DNA of 64,000 bases, from positions 87,213-151,212 of the forward strand of contig JBCCPJ010000007.1 of the NCBI GenBank assembly GCA_039024895.1, read 5' to 3'. The DNA comes from JAJDOD01 sp039024895 (GTDB lineage: Bacteria > Pseudomonadota > Alphaproteobacteria > Rhodobacterales > Rhodobacteraceae). A program made the translations under genes and the position numbers. Below, piece by piece: positions 63,575-64,000 of this stretch. The first letter of the stretch is position 1. Every line of letters starts with the position of its first letter. The notes beneath the pieces were generated by a model, which was given only the letters and a program-made list of their open reading frames with translations, had not been told where the DNA came from and made no database searches.

Positions 63575-64000
63575 ATGCAAGGAAAACGAGTAACGGTCGT
63601 CACGGGATCAACTGGCGGAATCGGTCGCGCCATCTCCGATCAGCTGGCCGCCGCCGGTTGTCACCTTGTGCTGGTCAACAGGAATGAAGCAAAGGCGCAG
63701 GCGCAAAAGGCGGAGCTCCAGGCAAGTCATCCCGGCGCCGGAGTCGACACCGTTACTGCCGATTTGATGGACGTGGCGCAGATAAAAGAGGCGTCCAATA
63801 AAATCGTTAGCATGCACCCAAAGGTTGACCTTCTGTTCAACAACTCAGGTGTATTGACCTCTGAAAGGGTGATGAGCGTGCAAGGTCACGAGTCAAACTA
63901 TGCCGTCAACACGCTGGCAGCTTATGTGATGACGCAAGGCTTGCGCCCGGCACTTCGCAGCCAAGCAGGCGGTGACAAATCCATGATCGTCAACACAACC
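63575..64000 (+). CDS. Short-chain dehydrogenase/reductase (3' end cut by window edge)
   Basis: The first 142 residues are visible. The NAD(P)-binding motif VTGSTGGIGRAISDQLAAAG and the LLFNNSG motif identify an SDR. ESNYAVNTLAAYVMTQGLRP follows, the helix that normally precedes the catalytic Ser and YxxxK. The catalytic Tyr lies beyond the right edge. GGAAATAGG precedes ATG 63575. Substrate unknown. Confidence 0.85.
   Translation, partial: MQGKRVTVVTGSTGGIGRAISDQLAAAGCHLVLVNRNEAKAQAQKAELQASHPGAGVDTVTADLMDVAQIKEASNKIVSMHPKVDLLFNNSGVLTSERVMSVQGHESNYAVNTLAAYVMTQGLRPALRSQAGGDKSMIVNTT

Noticed and set aside
1..64000. tRNA, rRNA or CRISPR features
   Set aside because: No cloverleaf-like sequence, rRNA stretch or regularly spaced repeat array was noticed. 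A covariance search was not possible, so small RNAs cannot be excluded.

Overview
The window looks like DNA from a marine alphaproteobacterium of the Rhodobacteraceae (roseobacter group). Support comes from a flagellar cluster with FlaF, FlbT, MotE and a DUF1217 protein, candidate CtrA sites, an iron box of the RirA type, and a RepA/RepB-type partition remnant. I saw no rRNA, tRNA or CRISPR array. All product names rest on reading motifs in the translated sequence, not on database searches.

Region 1 (1-24695) is a compact flagellar cluster read from several divergent promoters. It holds fliK (cut by the left edge), flgJ- and flgN-like genes, flagellin, flaF, flbT, a DUF1217 gene, fliI, the rod, ring and export genes flgBC-fliEQ-flgFGAH, two different FliL-family genes, flhB-fliR-flhA, a lytic transglycosylase, a large secreted protein, motA, motE, fliF, a fliH-like gene, fliN and fliP. 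MotB, FliG, FliM and the hook genes are not here and are probably beyond the left edge or elsewhere.

Region 2 (24696-26339) has no intact gene and contains a decayed IS3-family element. Region 3 (26340-33662) is a catabolic/uptake unit: a quaternary-amine type ABC transporter whose permease carries an extra N-terminal membrane domain, a DUF1989-aminomethyltransferase (GcvT-like) fusion, and a divergent LacI regulator with two near-identical palindromic operators between them. Region 4 (33663-35813) is a scrapyard: a sigma-54 activator gene broken by a second decayed IS3 element, then a LysR gene that has lost its DNA-binding end.

Region 5 (36199-50399) is the most interesting part. It has a siderophore-interacting flavoprotein behind an iron-box palindrome, a parD antitoxin with a parE toxin gene broken by one stop codon, and a 3510-residue single-protein NRPS-PKS assembly line ordered A-T-KS-AT-T-aminotransferase-C-A-T-TE. 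Its dedicated Sfp-type phosphopantetheinyl transferase and a CPBP-like membrane protein without the usual catalytic residues follow. The line is predicted to load an amino acid, extend it with malonate, turn the beta-ketone into an amine, couple a second (probably beta-) amino acid and release the product.

Region 6 (50441-53878) is a recombination scar: a 5'-truncated and frameshifted plasmid partition ATPase, an intact RepB/ParB with three copies of a 16-bp parS-like palindrome, type II secretion gspK and a truncated gspJ, and a truncated SnoaL-like gene. Region 7 (53906-64000) holds a sugar-type ABC importer without an ATPase gene, two LysR regulators, a secreted alpha/beta hydrolase with DoxX and two secreted proteins of unknown role, an FMN reductase and an SDR cut by the right edge.
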